This document shows, one piece after another, positions 14,881 through 21,393 of a stretch of DNA of 21,393 nucleotides. The stretch is from positions 1 to 21,393 of the forward strand of contig DATKZY010000265.1 of NCBI GenBank assembly GCA_035527715.1, given 5' to 3'. The notes beneath the pieces are model-generated. The model searched no databases. It was not told the DNA's origin and was given only the letters and a program-made list of their open reading frames with translations. Positions within the stretch are counted from its first letter, which is position 1, and the number at the start of each line of letters is the position of its first letter. The position numbers and the translations under genes are program-made. Origin of the DNA: DSUN01 sp035527715 (GTDB lineage Bacteria; Planctomycetota; PUPC01; DSUN01).

Positions 14881-16326
14881 ATGAGAAAACGTTCCCTGGT
14901 TTGCTTCCTGGCCATCATGGCATCGTACGCGCTGGCGGCCGCCAGTGGGGGGCAGGCTGAGCCCATCACCAAGGGGCAACGCGTCTTCACGTGCGGCCAT
15001 AGTTTCCACGCGTGGGTGGCCAATGTCCTGGCCGAGATTGCCCGAAGCGCCGGCATCAAGGAGCACCAGGTGGTCGGCGTCTCCATGATCGGGGGCTCGC
15101 GCGTCATCCAGCACTGGAATGTGCCCGACGAGAAGAACAAGGCCAAGGGGGCCCTCACGGCCGGCCAGGTGGACGTGCTCACCCTCTCGCCGATGCATCA
15201 GCCCGATGACGGCATCGAGAAGTTCGCGAAACTCGCCCTGGAGCATAACCCCAACATCCGCGTGACGATTCTGGAGTTCTGGCTGCCCTGGGATTCCATG
15301 CAATGGCCGTTCAAAGGGAAGAACGAGCCGGCCGACGTTGATGCGCGAACCGCGGAGGAGCTGCGGAAACTGCACGAACCCTACTTCAAGACATTCGACG
15401 ACTACGTCCTGGCCTTGAACAAGAGCCTGGGCAAGCAGGCCCTCTACGTCGTGCCGATGGGGCAAGCGGTGCTCGCCTTGCGCGAGAAGATCATCGCCGG
15501 CCAGGTGCCTGGGATCGCGAAGCAGTCGGAGCTGTTCACCGACAAACTCGGGCATCCGGGACCGGCCTTGCAGATGCTGGAGGGGTATTGCCAGTTCGCC
15601 GTGGTGTACCGGCGCACGCCCGTGGGCCTGCCGATGCCGCCCAGGCTGGCTCGCAAGTACAAGGAGGACCTCAACCGCCTGCTACAGGAAATCGCCTGGG
15701 ACGCCGTGACGCACCATCCGCTGAGCGGCGTGCAGGCGGAGGCGGCGGCCGCCGCCGGTGGGGCGGACGAGGAGTTCGTCCCGCTTCTCAACGGCAAGGA
15801 CCTGTCGGGCTGGAACACGACGGGGAACTGGGCCGTGGAGGAAGACGGCGTGGTGGCTCTGCACCCGCGGCCCGGGGAAAGTGGCTGGACCCGCTATGAC
15901 GCTTACCTGACGACCGCGCGGAAGTACAAGGACTTCATCCTCGACCTGGAGTTCAGGATTAACAAGGGCGGCAACTCCGGGGTGTTTCTGCGCGTGGGCA
16001 ATCCGAAGGAACAGGTCGGCAGCGGCTTCGAGATTCAGATTCTCGACACGCACGGCAAGACGAACCCGGGCGCGCATGACTGCGGTGGCGTGATCGGCGC
16101 CGCGGCACCGTCGAAGAACATGGCGAAGCCGGCCGGGGAGTGGAACCGCTACGTGATTGCCTGCCAGGGCACCCGCCTGAAGGTCGAGTTCAACGGCGAA
16201 CAGATCATTGACCTGGAACTCGACAAGTCCCCCCTGAAGAACCGCCCGGCGGAGGGCTATATCGGCTTCCAGGACGAAGGCCTGCCCGTGTGGTATCGCA
16301 ACGTGCGGATCAAGGAGCTGCGGTAG
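14881..16326 (+). CDS. Secreted two-domain protein: SGNH-like hydrolase fused to DUF1080 (3-keto-glycoside hydrolase-type) domain
   Basis: 481 residues from ATG 14881, AGGAG 6 nt upstream. Signal peptide about 1-25. Residues about 32-275 are an SGNH-like domain: CGHSFHAW (38-45) replaces the usual GDS block, SMIGGSR about 68-74, and DKLGHPG (221-227) supplies the Asp and His of block V. Residues about 298-480 are a DUF1080 domain: FVPLLNGKDLSGW, GGNSGVFLRVG, GFEIQILDTHG, EWNRYVIACQG, GYIGFQDEGLPVWYRNVRI. Characterised DUF1080 enzymes cleave 3-keto-glucosides; others are only predicted to bind or act on sugars. The fusion would pair de-esterification with glycoside cleavage outside the cytoplasm, which is inference. 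It converges with the radical SAM gene; the 69-bp gap has no clear terminator. Confidence 0.9.
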   Translation: MRKRSLVCFLAIMASYALAAASGGQAEPITKGQRVFTCGHSFHAWVANVLAEIARSAGIKEHQVVGVSMIGGSRVIQHWNVPDEKNKAKGALTAGQVDVLTLSPMHQPDDGIEKFAKLALEHNPNIRVTILEFWLPWDSMQWPFKGKNEPADVDARTAEELRKLHEPYFKTFDDYVLALNKSLGKQALYVVPMGQAVLALREKIIAGQVPGIAKQSELFTDKLGHPGPALQMLEGYCQFAVVYRRTPVGLPMPPRLARKYKEDLNRLLQEIAWDAVTHHPLSGVQAEAAAAAGGADEEFVPLLNGKDLSGWNTTGNWAVEEDGVVALHPRPGESGWTRYDAYLTTARKYKDFILDLEFRINKGGNSGVFLRVGNPKEQVGSGFEIQILDTHGKTNPGAHDCGGVIGAAAPSKNMAKPAGEWNRYVIACQGTRLKVEFNGEQIIDLELDKSPLKNRPAEGYIGFQDEGLPVWYRNVRIKELR

Positions 16327-16395
16327 ACCGTGCGGGAGGGACGGGCAGGGAGAGCCAGCAGACAGACGAGCCAGGATCGGCCAAGGCTGGGCCGC

Positions 16396-17805
16396 CTACT
16401 TGAGCCTGCCGTCTCTCGTCGCCATCCTTGCACTGGTGGCGGTGTTGTGCGCTTCAACGAAGGCAGCGACCTCCCGCATCGTTTGCTCGAATTCTTCCTC
16501 CGTCATGCCATACACGTAGTGCGAACGCAGCCGCTGGTTGCACTCCATGCTCCAGTCGGTGTCAGGAGAGATCAGGCCGCGATGGACGAGCTCATCATAC
16601 ATCTCTGTCCCCGGTATGGGGGCGAACCTCGCCAGTGTCAGGAACGGAGGGTTGATCTCGCGGACAAAAGCGAGGGTCTCCTTGACCGTTTCCTTCGTCT
16701 CCAGTGGAGTGCCCAGGAGCAGGTACGTTGACCAGTAGAGGCCATGCTTGGTGAGAATCTGCGCCGCGCGCCGGACTGCGTCCAGCTCCAGGCGTTTCTT
16801 CATGTGCCGCAGGATCGCCTTACTGCCCGACTCAAGCCCGATGCGGACCGTGACACAACCTGACCGCTTCATGGCCGCCACCATGGCCTCGTCCAGCAGA
16901 TCCGGCCTCGTCAGGCACTCCCAGCGAATCCCCATCTCCCGACGCGAGATCTCGCGGCACAGCTCCTCCACGCGCTCGCGCGAAAGCGTGAAGGAAGCAT
17001 CTCGGAAGGAGAAGTACTCGGTCCCGTAGGTCTCGTTCAGCCACTCCATCTCGCGTATCACGCTGGCAACCGAGCGGTACCTGACCTTCCGCGACCAGAG
17101 ATTGGCCACGCCGCAGAAGGTGCAAGCGTAGGGACAGCCGCGGCTGCCCATGAGGGCACCGAAGTCCACCGGCCGGTACGAGTCCACGTGCATCAGCGCG
17201 TCAATGGCGGGCAGGGGTAGCACGTCCAGGTCGGGGATCGGCTCGCGGTCCGGGTTGTGGCGGACCTCGTCTCCGTCCCTATACGACAGGCCCGCCACGT
17301 GCGCCAAGCGCTGTCGGTCGCCGTCCTGAAGGCAGGCGACCAGGTCGGCCATCGTGGCCTCGCCCTCGCCCCGAACCACAAAGTCAATGTTGGCGTCTTG
17401 CAGCGTCCTGGCGGGGAAAACGGTCGGGTGATCGCCGCCGACAACGACGGTTATGCGGTCGTTGACCTCTTTGCAGATGGCGGCCACCCTGGCGCCACTC
17501 GACGCCTTGACGGAAAGGAGCGTGATCCCCACGATGTCAGGCGCGAAGCCGCTGACGACGTCCTTCGCCTCCCGCCACAGCGGGTGGTCTTGCGTGTGCA
17601 GGCCCTTCAGGAACTCCTCGTGGCGTTCCGCAACGGCGCTCCAGGAAAGCGTTTCCGCCGACTCCAGGTGGTCCGCATCGTACACCACCACCTCATGTCC
17701 CGCCTGCCGGAGCACGGCAGCTATGGAGGCCAGGCCAAGGGGATAGTAGTAGCGGTAGAACCCCATGAAGCGCTGGAACGGCGGATCGATCAACAGGATC
17801 CTCAT
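16396..17805 (-). CDS. B12-binding domain radical SAM protein
   Basis: 469 residues from ATG 17805 (MRILLIDPPFQ), GGAG 7 nt upstream; the start overlaps the preceding stop as ATGA. The N-terminal B12-binding-like domain covers about 1-165 (PLGLASIAAVLRQAGHEVVVYDAD, VVVGGDHPTVFP, RGEGE 145-149). The radical SAM domain follows, with the 4Fe-4S motif C224-x3-C228-x2-C231 in SRGCPYACTFC. Later signatures: RIGLESGSKAIL, and LLLGTPLETKETV. Members perform methylations, cyclisations and rearrangements on lipids, sugars and antibiotics; the B12 His ligand motif DxHxxG is not intact in the visible sequence, so cobalamin use is uncertain. Coupling with a glycosyltransferase suggests a glycolipid or glycan substrate. 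Confidence 0.9.
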   Translation of the reverse strand: MRILLIDPPFQRFMGFYRYYYPLGLASIAAVLRQAGHEVVVYDADHLESAETLSWSAVAERHEEFLKGLHTQDHPLWREAKDVVSGFAPDIVGITLLSVKASSGARVAAICKEVNDRITVVVGGDHPTVFPARTLQDANIDFVVRGEGEATMADLVACLQDGDRQRLAHVAGLSYRDGDEVRHNPDREPIPDLDVLPLPAIDALMHVDSYRPVDFGALMGSRGCPYACTFCGVANLWSRKVRYRSVASVIREMEWLNETYGTEYFSFRDASFTLSRERVEELCREISRREMGIRWECLTRPDLLDEAMVAAMKRSGCVTVRIGLESGSKAILRHMKKRLELDAVRRAAQILTKHGLYWSTYLLLGTPLETKETVKETLAFVREINPPFLTLARFAPIPGTEMYDELVHRGLISPDTDWSMECNQRLRSHYVYGMTEEEFEQTMREVAAFVEAHNTATSARMATRDGRLK

Positions 17806-18938
17806 GATATCACTCCGCGCTCGCGCAGCAGCCCCTCGAAACGCTGTGCCTCGTGCTGCTCCGTGTTCTGGAGGGCCACGGCCCGATTCGCCTCGCCCAG
17901 CTCCCGCCGGAGCTCGGGATGCGCTATCAGTTGGCACAGTCGGCGAACGAACTCCTCCGCCTCACCCGATGGGAAAACGAAGGCGCGGCTGGCGCTCGGA
18001 AACAGTTCCGAGCACCCGACCCGATCCGAGGTGACGACCGGCAACCCACACGCCATCGCCTCCAGGACGGTGCGGCCGAACTCCTCGAGCTTCGCCGGCA
18101 GAACGTAGATGTCCAGCGCGTGGAAGACGTCCTGAACGTCCGCGACGGAGTCCGAGAAGCGCGCCCGGTCGCCCAGGCCCAGCTCCCTCGCCATGGAGCG
18201 GTAGTGGCCGACGTTTCTCTCCTTGCCGACGACCAGGTAGTAACACCGCCCTCGGAGTTCGGCCGGCAGCCTCGACACGGACCGCAGGAAGAACGCCACG
18301 TTTCTCTTCTCGAAGTTGCCCGACGTGACCAGGCCGATCAGGATCCCCTCCTGCCCGATTCCCAGCTCCGTGCGCAAACGAGGGCGTCGGGCATCCCTTT
18401 CGTCCCCGTTGAACTGGGCCGGATCGTGGCCCCGATGGACGACCCCCACACGCTCGGGCTCAATGTCGAAGCGCTCGATGATGTCCTTCGCCATCAGGCT
18501 CGAGTTGGCGACCAGAAGCCGGAAGTTCTTCTTGCTTAGCACCTCCCCGTGTACTCTGCCCATGACGTGGTTGGCGGGGGTGGGACGGCCATGGATCAAC
18601 TCGTGGGCCAGGTGAACGCAGTTGTGGAGGCACAGCACGTCCTGCTCCAGGATGTCCCCGTGGCCGATCACCAGGCCGTGGGGGTTCCTGTGGAGCCGGC
18701 GCAGGACGCGCGAGTTGAAGACTCTTCGCCGCCAGTAGCCCCCGAGAGGCCATCCCGAAAGGGCGTGCGGGATCCCCCCACTCTCCCTCACGGCCCGTTT
18801 GTCCACGGACTCGCCGTAGACATCCACCCGTGCCCCCAGCCTGTGGAAGAGGCGAGTCTGGACGCGGGCGTGACGGACGGCCCCCGTGTTCCCTCTCAAT
18901 TGGCGGATGGCGATGGCGACGCTTGTGAGTCTATCCAT
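17802..18938 (-). CDS. GT4-family (GT-B fold) glycosyltransferase
   Basis: 378 residues from ATG 18938 (MDRLTSVAIAIRQLRG). N-terminal domain: GNTGAVRHARVQTRLFHRLGARVDVYG (16-42) resembles the glycine-containing acceptor-side loop and second strand of GT4 enzymes. C-terminal donor domain: LVTSGNFEKRNVAFFLRSV (203-221), YYLVVGKE (233-240), and PAKLEEFGRTVLEAMACG (281-298) with the E-x7-E pair E285 and E293. It ends with TGA overlapping the radical SAM gene's ATG, so the two are translationally coupled. The operon promoter is about 100 nt upstream. Likely a cytoplasmic-side transferase extending a lipid-linked or secreted glycan; sugar unknown. Confidence 0.9.
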   Translation of the reverse strand: MDRLTSVAIAIRQLRGNTGAVRHARVQTRLFHRLGARVDVYGESVDKRAVRESGGIPHALSGWPLGGYWRRRVFNSRVLRRLHRNPHGLVIGHGDILEQDVLCLHNCVHLAHELIHGRPTPANHVMGRVHGEVLSKKNFRLLVANSSLMAKDIIERFDIEPERVGVVHRGHDPAQFNGDERDARRPRLRTELGIGQEGILIGLVTSGNFEKRNVAFFLRSVSRLPAELRGRCYYLVVGKERNVGHYRSMARELGLGDRARFSDSVADVQDVFHALDIYVLPAKLEEFGRTVLEAMACGLPVVTSDRVGCSELFPSASRAFVFPSGEAEEFVRRLCQLIAHPELRRELGEANRAVALQNTEQHEAQRFEGLLRERGVIS

Positions 18939-19037
18939 TCGGGCTATTGGCCGCTTCGTTGATGGTCATGTCGTCCCTGGACCCATCCGCCACAGCACCC
19001 GGTGACGACAGGCCGGGCTGAGCACACCAGGGGCGCT

Positions 19038-19068
19038 ATTATCATGCACACTTCGCCGTTCCTGTCAA
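19038..19068 (-). promoter_or_regulatory. Promoter of the GT4/radical SAM operon
   Basis: On the minus strand TTGACA (19068-19063), a 19-bp spacer and GATAAT (19043-19038, 5 of 6). The spacer is longer than ideal. The leader to ATG 18938 is about 95 nt. The -35 box is 3 nt from the direct repeat that bounds the 469-bp element. Confidence 0.55.
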
Positions 19069-19088
19069 GCGGCAGGAGAGTTGACACG
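19063..19088 (+). repeat. Direct repeat, left copy, bounding the 469-bp element
   Basis: TGTCA, 3 extra nt, GGCAGGAGAG (19071-19080), TT, GACACG. The right copy at 19546-19569 has the same blocks without the 3-nt insertion and with CC for TT. The inner part overlaps the element's terminal inverted repeat. Confidence 0.8.
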
Positions 19089-19550
19089 CCCCCAGTTTCG
19101 GTCTTCGACTTGTCCTGAGCCCCAACGGGGCGAAATGGGATAGCCCAGGGCGAAGCCCTCATCTTTGCCCACATCTCGGGCCCCGTAGCCCGCCGAGGGC
19201 GGGCGGCAGAGGGTAGCCCACGGCGTGAGCCGTGGGAACGCCGGGGTCCCCCACGGGCAAGCCCCGTAGGGGCGACAGAACGCCCGCGGCCAGGGTTTCT
19301 GCCGCCCCTACGGGACTGTGGGCCTTGTGGCCACCTGAACCCACGGCTTACGCCGTGGGCTACCATCTCACGCCCCTAACGGGGCTGGGAGCGCTCCTCC
19401 TCAAAGATGTGGGCAAAGATCAGGGCGAAGCCCTGGGAACCGAGCCCACCCCGGGACCAGCCCTGAAAGGCCGAAATGGGCTCATGAGCGCCTCCTATGC
19501 CGCCCTTGCAGGGCTACAGACAGCCGAACGCGGAAACTGGGGGCGTGTCA
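19082..19550. mobile_element. Putative 469-bp non-autonomous element: giant imperfect inverted repeat with 18-bp perfect ends
   Basis: TGACACGCCCCCAGTTTC (19082-19099) has its exact reverse complement at 19533-19550. The two halves match inverted along much of their length: ATCTTTGCCCACATCT (19161-19176) with 19405-19420; a 24-bp sub-palindrome containing CCCACGGCGTGAGCCGTGGG (19213-19236) with 19340-19363; and GTAGGGGCG.CAGAA (about 19263-19280) with 19297-19314. Several modules are also self-palindromes. The 10-bp GGCAGGAGAG occurs just outside both ends (19071-19080, 19551-19560). No transposase gene is inside; short frames here are by-products of the repeats. It resembles a MITE-like element; similar chains of GC-rich palindromes are familiar in planctomycete-type genomes, though I recall no named family. 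Confidence 0.75.
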
Positions 19551-19569
19551 GGCAGGAGAGCCGACACGA
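19546..19569 (+). repeat. Direct repeat, right copy, bounding the 469-bp element
   Basis: TGTCA, GGCAGGAGAG (19551-19560), CC, GACACG. It matches the left copy at 19063-19088 and may be a target duplication extended by end similarity. A further TTGACACGCC occurs at 19582-19591. Confidence 0.8.
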
Positions 19570-19581
19570 CCCACGCCGCGG

Positions 19582-19610
19582 TTGACACGCCTGGGCCGAA
19601 ATGCGACTAT
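19582..19610 (+). promoter_or_regulatory. Possible promoter of the ceramidase-like gene
   Basis: Consensus TTGACA (19582-19587), 17-bp spacer, GACTAT (19605-19610, only 3 of 6). The good -35 box and its place between the mobile element and the SD support it; the weak -10 does not. Confidence 0.4.
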
Positions 19611-19632
19611 GACGGCGAAAGGAGGGTCGGGA

Positions 19633-20985
19633 ATGCCCAACGAACTCCCCAAGCCTGCCGTGTGCAAGGTGGGACGCGCCCAGGAGGCCATCACCCCGCA
19701 GATCGGCGTGTCGCTCGCCGGCTACTTCCACGACCGCCGGGCGGAGTACGTCCGCGACGACCTCTTCGCAAAGGCGATGGTGATCGAGTCGGGCGGCACA
19801 CGCCTCGCCCTCGTGTCGCTCGATCTGATCAGCGTGTCAGCCGAGGTGGCCGATTCGGCGAAGGACATCCTCCGCCGGGAAATCGGCATCCCGCCCGACC
19901 ACGTGCTCCTCTGCGCCACGCACACGCACACGGGGCCGGAGCTGCGCGAGAACGCGGTCGTCCCCCCCTGCCTCCAATACGTTGGCCTGCTGCCGCGCCG
20001 CATCGCCGACACGGTGAAACGGGCGGCAGACTCGCTCGTGCCCGCCACGCTGCGGGCCGGGTCGGTGAGCGTCGAGGGCTACTCGTTCAACCGCCTGTTC
20101 CGCCTGAAGGACGGCAGCGAGGTCTTCGGCAAGGGCGGCCGCGAGGCCCAGGTCATCGGCCCCGCCGGCCCCATTGACCCGCAACTTCAGACCCTGAGCG
20201 CCGTGGATGAGAAGGGCAACCTGCTCGCCCTCGCCGTCAACTTCGCCCTCCATCCCGACGTGATCGGCGGCGGGCGAGCCAACTTCATCTCCGCCGACTG
20301 GCCCGGCGAGATCGGCAGGAACATCGCGGCCGTCTACGGCAAGGACGTGGTGACGCTGCACCTCCAGGGTACGTGCGGCGACATCAACCACTCGCCCCAC
20401 GACCCCACGAACCTGCCGCGCGGCGGTCCGGCGAAAGCCGTCCAGCTCGGCCGCGCCCTCGCCGGCGCCGCGATGACCGCGATGGAGCGCGCCGAGCCGA
20501 TGACCGCGCTGTCCCTCGCCTCGGTCGTGGAGACGCTCGCCATCCCCTACTACACCCGCGACGCCAAGCTCCTCGCCGAGGTCGCCGCGCTCAAGAAGAA
20601 GGACAAGCCCTCGCCCTTCGAGAAGTACCTCATCGAGCGCTGCGAGAGCTGGCCCCACGACGGGAAGAACGCCGACGTGCCCGTCCAGGTGATGCGGATC
20701 GGCGATGTTGGCCTCGTCGCCCTGCCCGCCGAGATCTTCGTCCGCATCGGACTCGACATCAAGCAGTGGTCGCCGTTCCGCCAGACCTTTGTCGTCGAGC
20801 TGGCCAACGCCCGTGCCTCGACCTACGTGCCGACCACCGACCAGGCCGAGCGGGGCGCCTACGGCGCCAAGCCCATCCTCAGCCGCTGGCTCTGCTCCGA
20901 CGCCGGCCGCCGCATGGCCGACGCCGCACTCGTCATGCTCCACAAGTTCCACACCGCCCCCGCAGGCTTGACGCAACCGAGATGA
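19633..20985 (+). CDS. Neutral/alkaline ceramidase-like hydrolase (N-terminal ceramidase fold)
   Basis: 450 residues from ATG 19633, chosen because AAAGGAGG lies 7 nt upstream; ATG 19609 and TTG 19582 in the same frame lack such a site. The family pattern is present: KVGRAQEAITPQIGVSLAGY (12-31), DDLFAKAMVIESG, ALVSLDL (59-65), the metal-binding THTHTGP (96-102), VNFALHPDVIG with a further His (about 193-203), and GTCGDINH. No signal peptide is visible, unlike classical secreted ceramidases, so it may act in the cytosol. Planctomycete genomes carry many such paralogues of unknown substrate; amide hydrolysis of lipids or sugar-linked amides is possible. It stands alone between a mobile element and a hairpin. 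Confidence 0.85.
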   Translation: MPNELPKPAVCKVGRAQEAITPQIGVSLAGYFHDRRAEYVRDDLFAKAMVIESGGTRLALVSLDLISVSAEVADSAKDILRREIGIPPDHVLLCATHTHTGPELRENAVVPPCLQYVGLLPRRIADTVKRAADSLVPATLRAGSVSVEGYSFNRLFRLKDGSEVFGKGGREAQVIGPAGPIDPQLQTLSAVDEKGNLLALAVNFALHPDVIGGGRANFISADWPGEIGRNIAAVYGKDVVTLHLQGTCGDINHSPHDPTNLPRGGPAKAVQLGRALAGAAMTAMERAEPMTALSLASVVETLAIPYYTRDAKLLAEVAALKKKDKPSPFEKYLIERCESWPHDGKNADVPVQVMRIGDVGLVALPAEIFVRIGLDIKQWSPFRQTFVVELANARASTYVPTTDQAERGAYGAKPILSRWLCSDAGRRMADAALVMLHKFHTAPAGLTQPR

Positions 20986-20995
20986 GCAAGGTGTT

Positions 20996-21034
20996 CAAGT
21001 TGTTCACCGCGCAACACACGGGGTGAACAACTTG
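20996..21034. terminator. Strong hairpin just after the ceramidase-like gene, terminator-like without T-run
   Basis: CAAGTTGTTCACC (20996-21008) and GGTGAACAACTTG (21022-21034) are perfect 13-bp arms around a 13-nt loop, 10 nt after the stop. No T-run follows on either strand, so it may instead protect the 3' end or be another short palindromic repeat. Confidence 0.5.
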
Positions 21035-21077
21035 GAATCGGGCGGGGCAGGCGGAAGGCGGCTCCACATAAGTGCCA

Positions 21078-21089
21078 TGGTTATAACCA
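21078..21089. promoter_or_regulatory. 12-bp perfect palindrome, operator-like
   Basis: TGGTTATAACCA is self-complementary and lies in the otherwise empty gap 20986-21362, about 210 bp upstream of the last promoter. AAGTG and CACTT occur on its two sides. It is only a candidate binding site. Confidence 0.35.
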
Positions 21090-21291
21090 CTTACGGCGCA
21101 CACTTCGAGTCCAGTCTCCCCTCCGCGGCCCCGCCAAGATGTTCACCCCCTTGCCGAGGCACCGAAGGGCCGCATCTGTCAGGGAAGCACGACAGCGGGC
21201 CGCCTTGAGTCAGCGCCTACACCGTGCGGGAAGGGAAAGCGGTCTCAAGCGACGAATGGCATGAGATTAGGGGCATATGTTGTGTAAGTGC

Positions 21292-21320
21292 TTGGCCCGC
21301 AGTACGTTATGATGTATACT
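21292..21320 (+). promoter_or_regulatory. Sigma-70-type promoter of the gene starting at 21363
   Basis: TTGGCC (21292-21297, 3 of 6), exactly 17 bp, TATACT (21315-21320, 5 of 6). The leader to ATG 21363 would be about 35 nt. Confidence 0.6.
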
Positions 21321-21321
21321 G

Positions 21322-21353
21322 TCCTGGAGCGTTTCGGGCCGTTCACTCCAGGA
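21322..21353. repeat. Inverted repeat over the start site and SD of the last gene
   Basis: TCCTGGAG (21322-21329) and CTCCAGGA (21346-21353) are perfect 8-bp arms around 16 nt. The right arm covers four bases of the SD AGGAGG (21350-21355). The left arm lies at or before the predicted transcription start, so it is more likely a DNA operator than an RNA hairpin unless transcription begins further upstream. Confidence 0.5.
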
Positions 21354-21362
21354 GGATGCACG

Positions 21363-21393
21363 ATGGCACGACGGAGGCGAAGCAGCCGGGCAC
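21363..21393 (+). CDS. Start of an unidentified protein, truncated by the window edge
   Basis: ATG 21363 has AGGAGG 7 nt upstream and a promoter about 43 nt before it. Only MARRRRSSRA is visible, a very basic beginning that does not identify the family. An overlapping ATG at 21356 has no spacing from the SD and is unlikely. Confidence 0.6.
   Translation, partial: MARRRRSSRA

Noticed and set aside
14788..15555. Extension of the transposase frame to a 348-codon gene
   Set aside because: The upstream part is antisense to the SGNH-DUF1080 gene and shows no transposase motifs; only 14509-14788 carries homology.
19159..19585. Short proteins inside the 469-bp element
   Set aside because: The frames are translations of palindromic modules, lack start signals and resemble no family.
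21023..21208. A 61-codon plus-strand frame after the ceramidase-like gene
   Set aside because: It starts inside the hairpin arm, has no SD and shows no recognisable motif.

Overview
The window is GC-rich, intron-free bacterial DNA with closely packed genes on both strands. The mix of SGNH hydrolases, a DUF1080 (3-keto-glycoside hydrolase-type) domain, a ceramidase-like enzyme, a modular Calx-beta / choice-of-anchor D / golvesin-type exoprotein and a large glycosyltransferase cluster suggests Planctomycetota or a neighbouring PVC-type lineage, probably from a metagenome. That placement rests on gene content only; no phylogenetic marker gene is present.

Layout, left to right. (1) 1-2771, minus strand: a large secreted modular protein that runs off the left edge. 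(2) 2701-3005: two 51-bp near-perfect palindromes in opposite loop orientation; the first lies in frame inside the signal-peptide codons of that gene. (3) 3040-9490, minus: a six-gene surface-glycan operon (DPM1-like GT2, NAD-dependent sugar epimerase, SAM methyltransferase, GT-C-type membrane glycosyltransferase, GT2, GT4) behind a good sigma-70-type promoter that leaves almost no 5' leader. (4) 9837-10030, minus: tRNA-Val(UAC) and tRNA-Asp(GUC), both with encoded CCA, whose promoter overlaps a divergent one for a membrane protein of unknown function (10138-11745, plus). (5) 11756-14357, minus: a LysM/YkuD L,D-transpeptidase and a secreted SGNH hydrolase separated by a terminator and a promoter. 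(6) 14509-14788: a decayed fragment of a REP-associated tyrosine (HUH/Y1) transposase, next to the promoter of a secreted SGNH-DUF1080 fusion (14881-16326, plus). (7) 16396-18938, minus: a GT4 glycosyltransferase and a B12-binding radical SAM protein that overlap by ATGA. (8) 19082-19550: a 469-bp element that is one long imperfect inverted repeat with 18-bp perfect ends, bounded by 10-bp direct repeats. (9) 19633-20985, plus: a ceramidase-like enzyme. (10) 20986-21393: a regulatory-looking intergenic stretch and the first codons of a new gene.

How the genes fit together: most encode cell-surface work. One operon makes and modifies polyprenyl-linked or exported glycans, the GT4/radical SAM pair probably builds or modifies another glycoconjugate, and the secreted hydrolases and L,D-transpeptidase act on glycans or the wall outside the cytoplasmic membrane. 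The most unusual content is the small non-coding mobile DNA: the 51-bp palindromes, one domesticated in frame in a secretion signal; the 469-bp giant hairpin element; and a remnant of the kind of HUH transposase known to mobilise short palindromic repeats.
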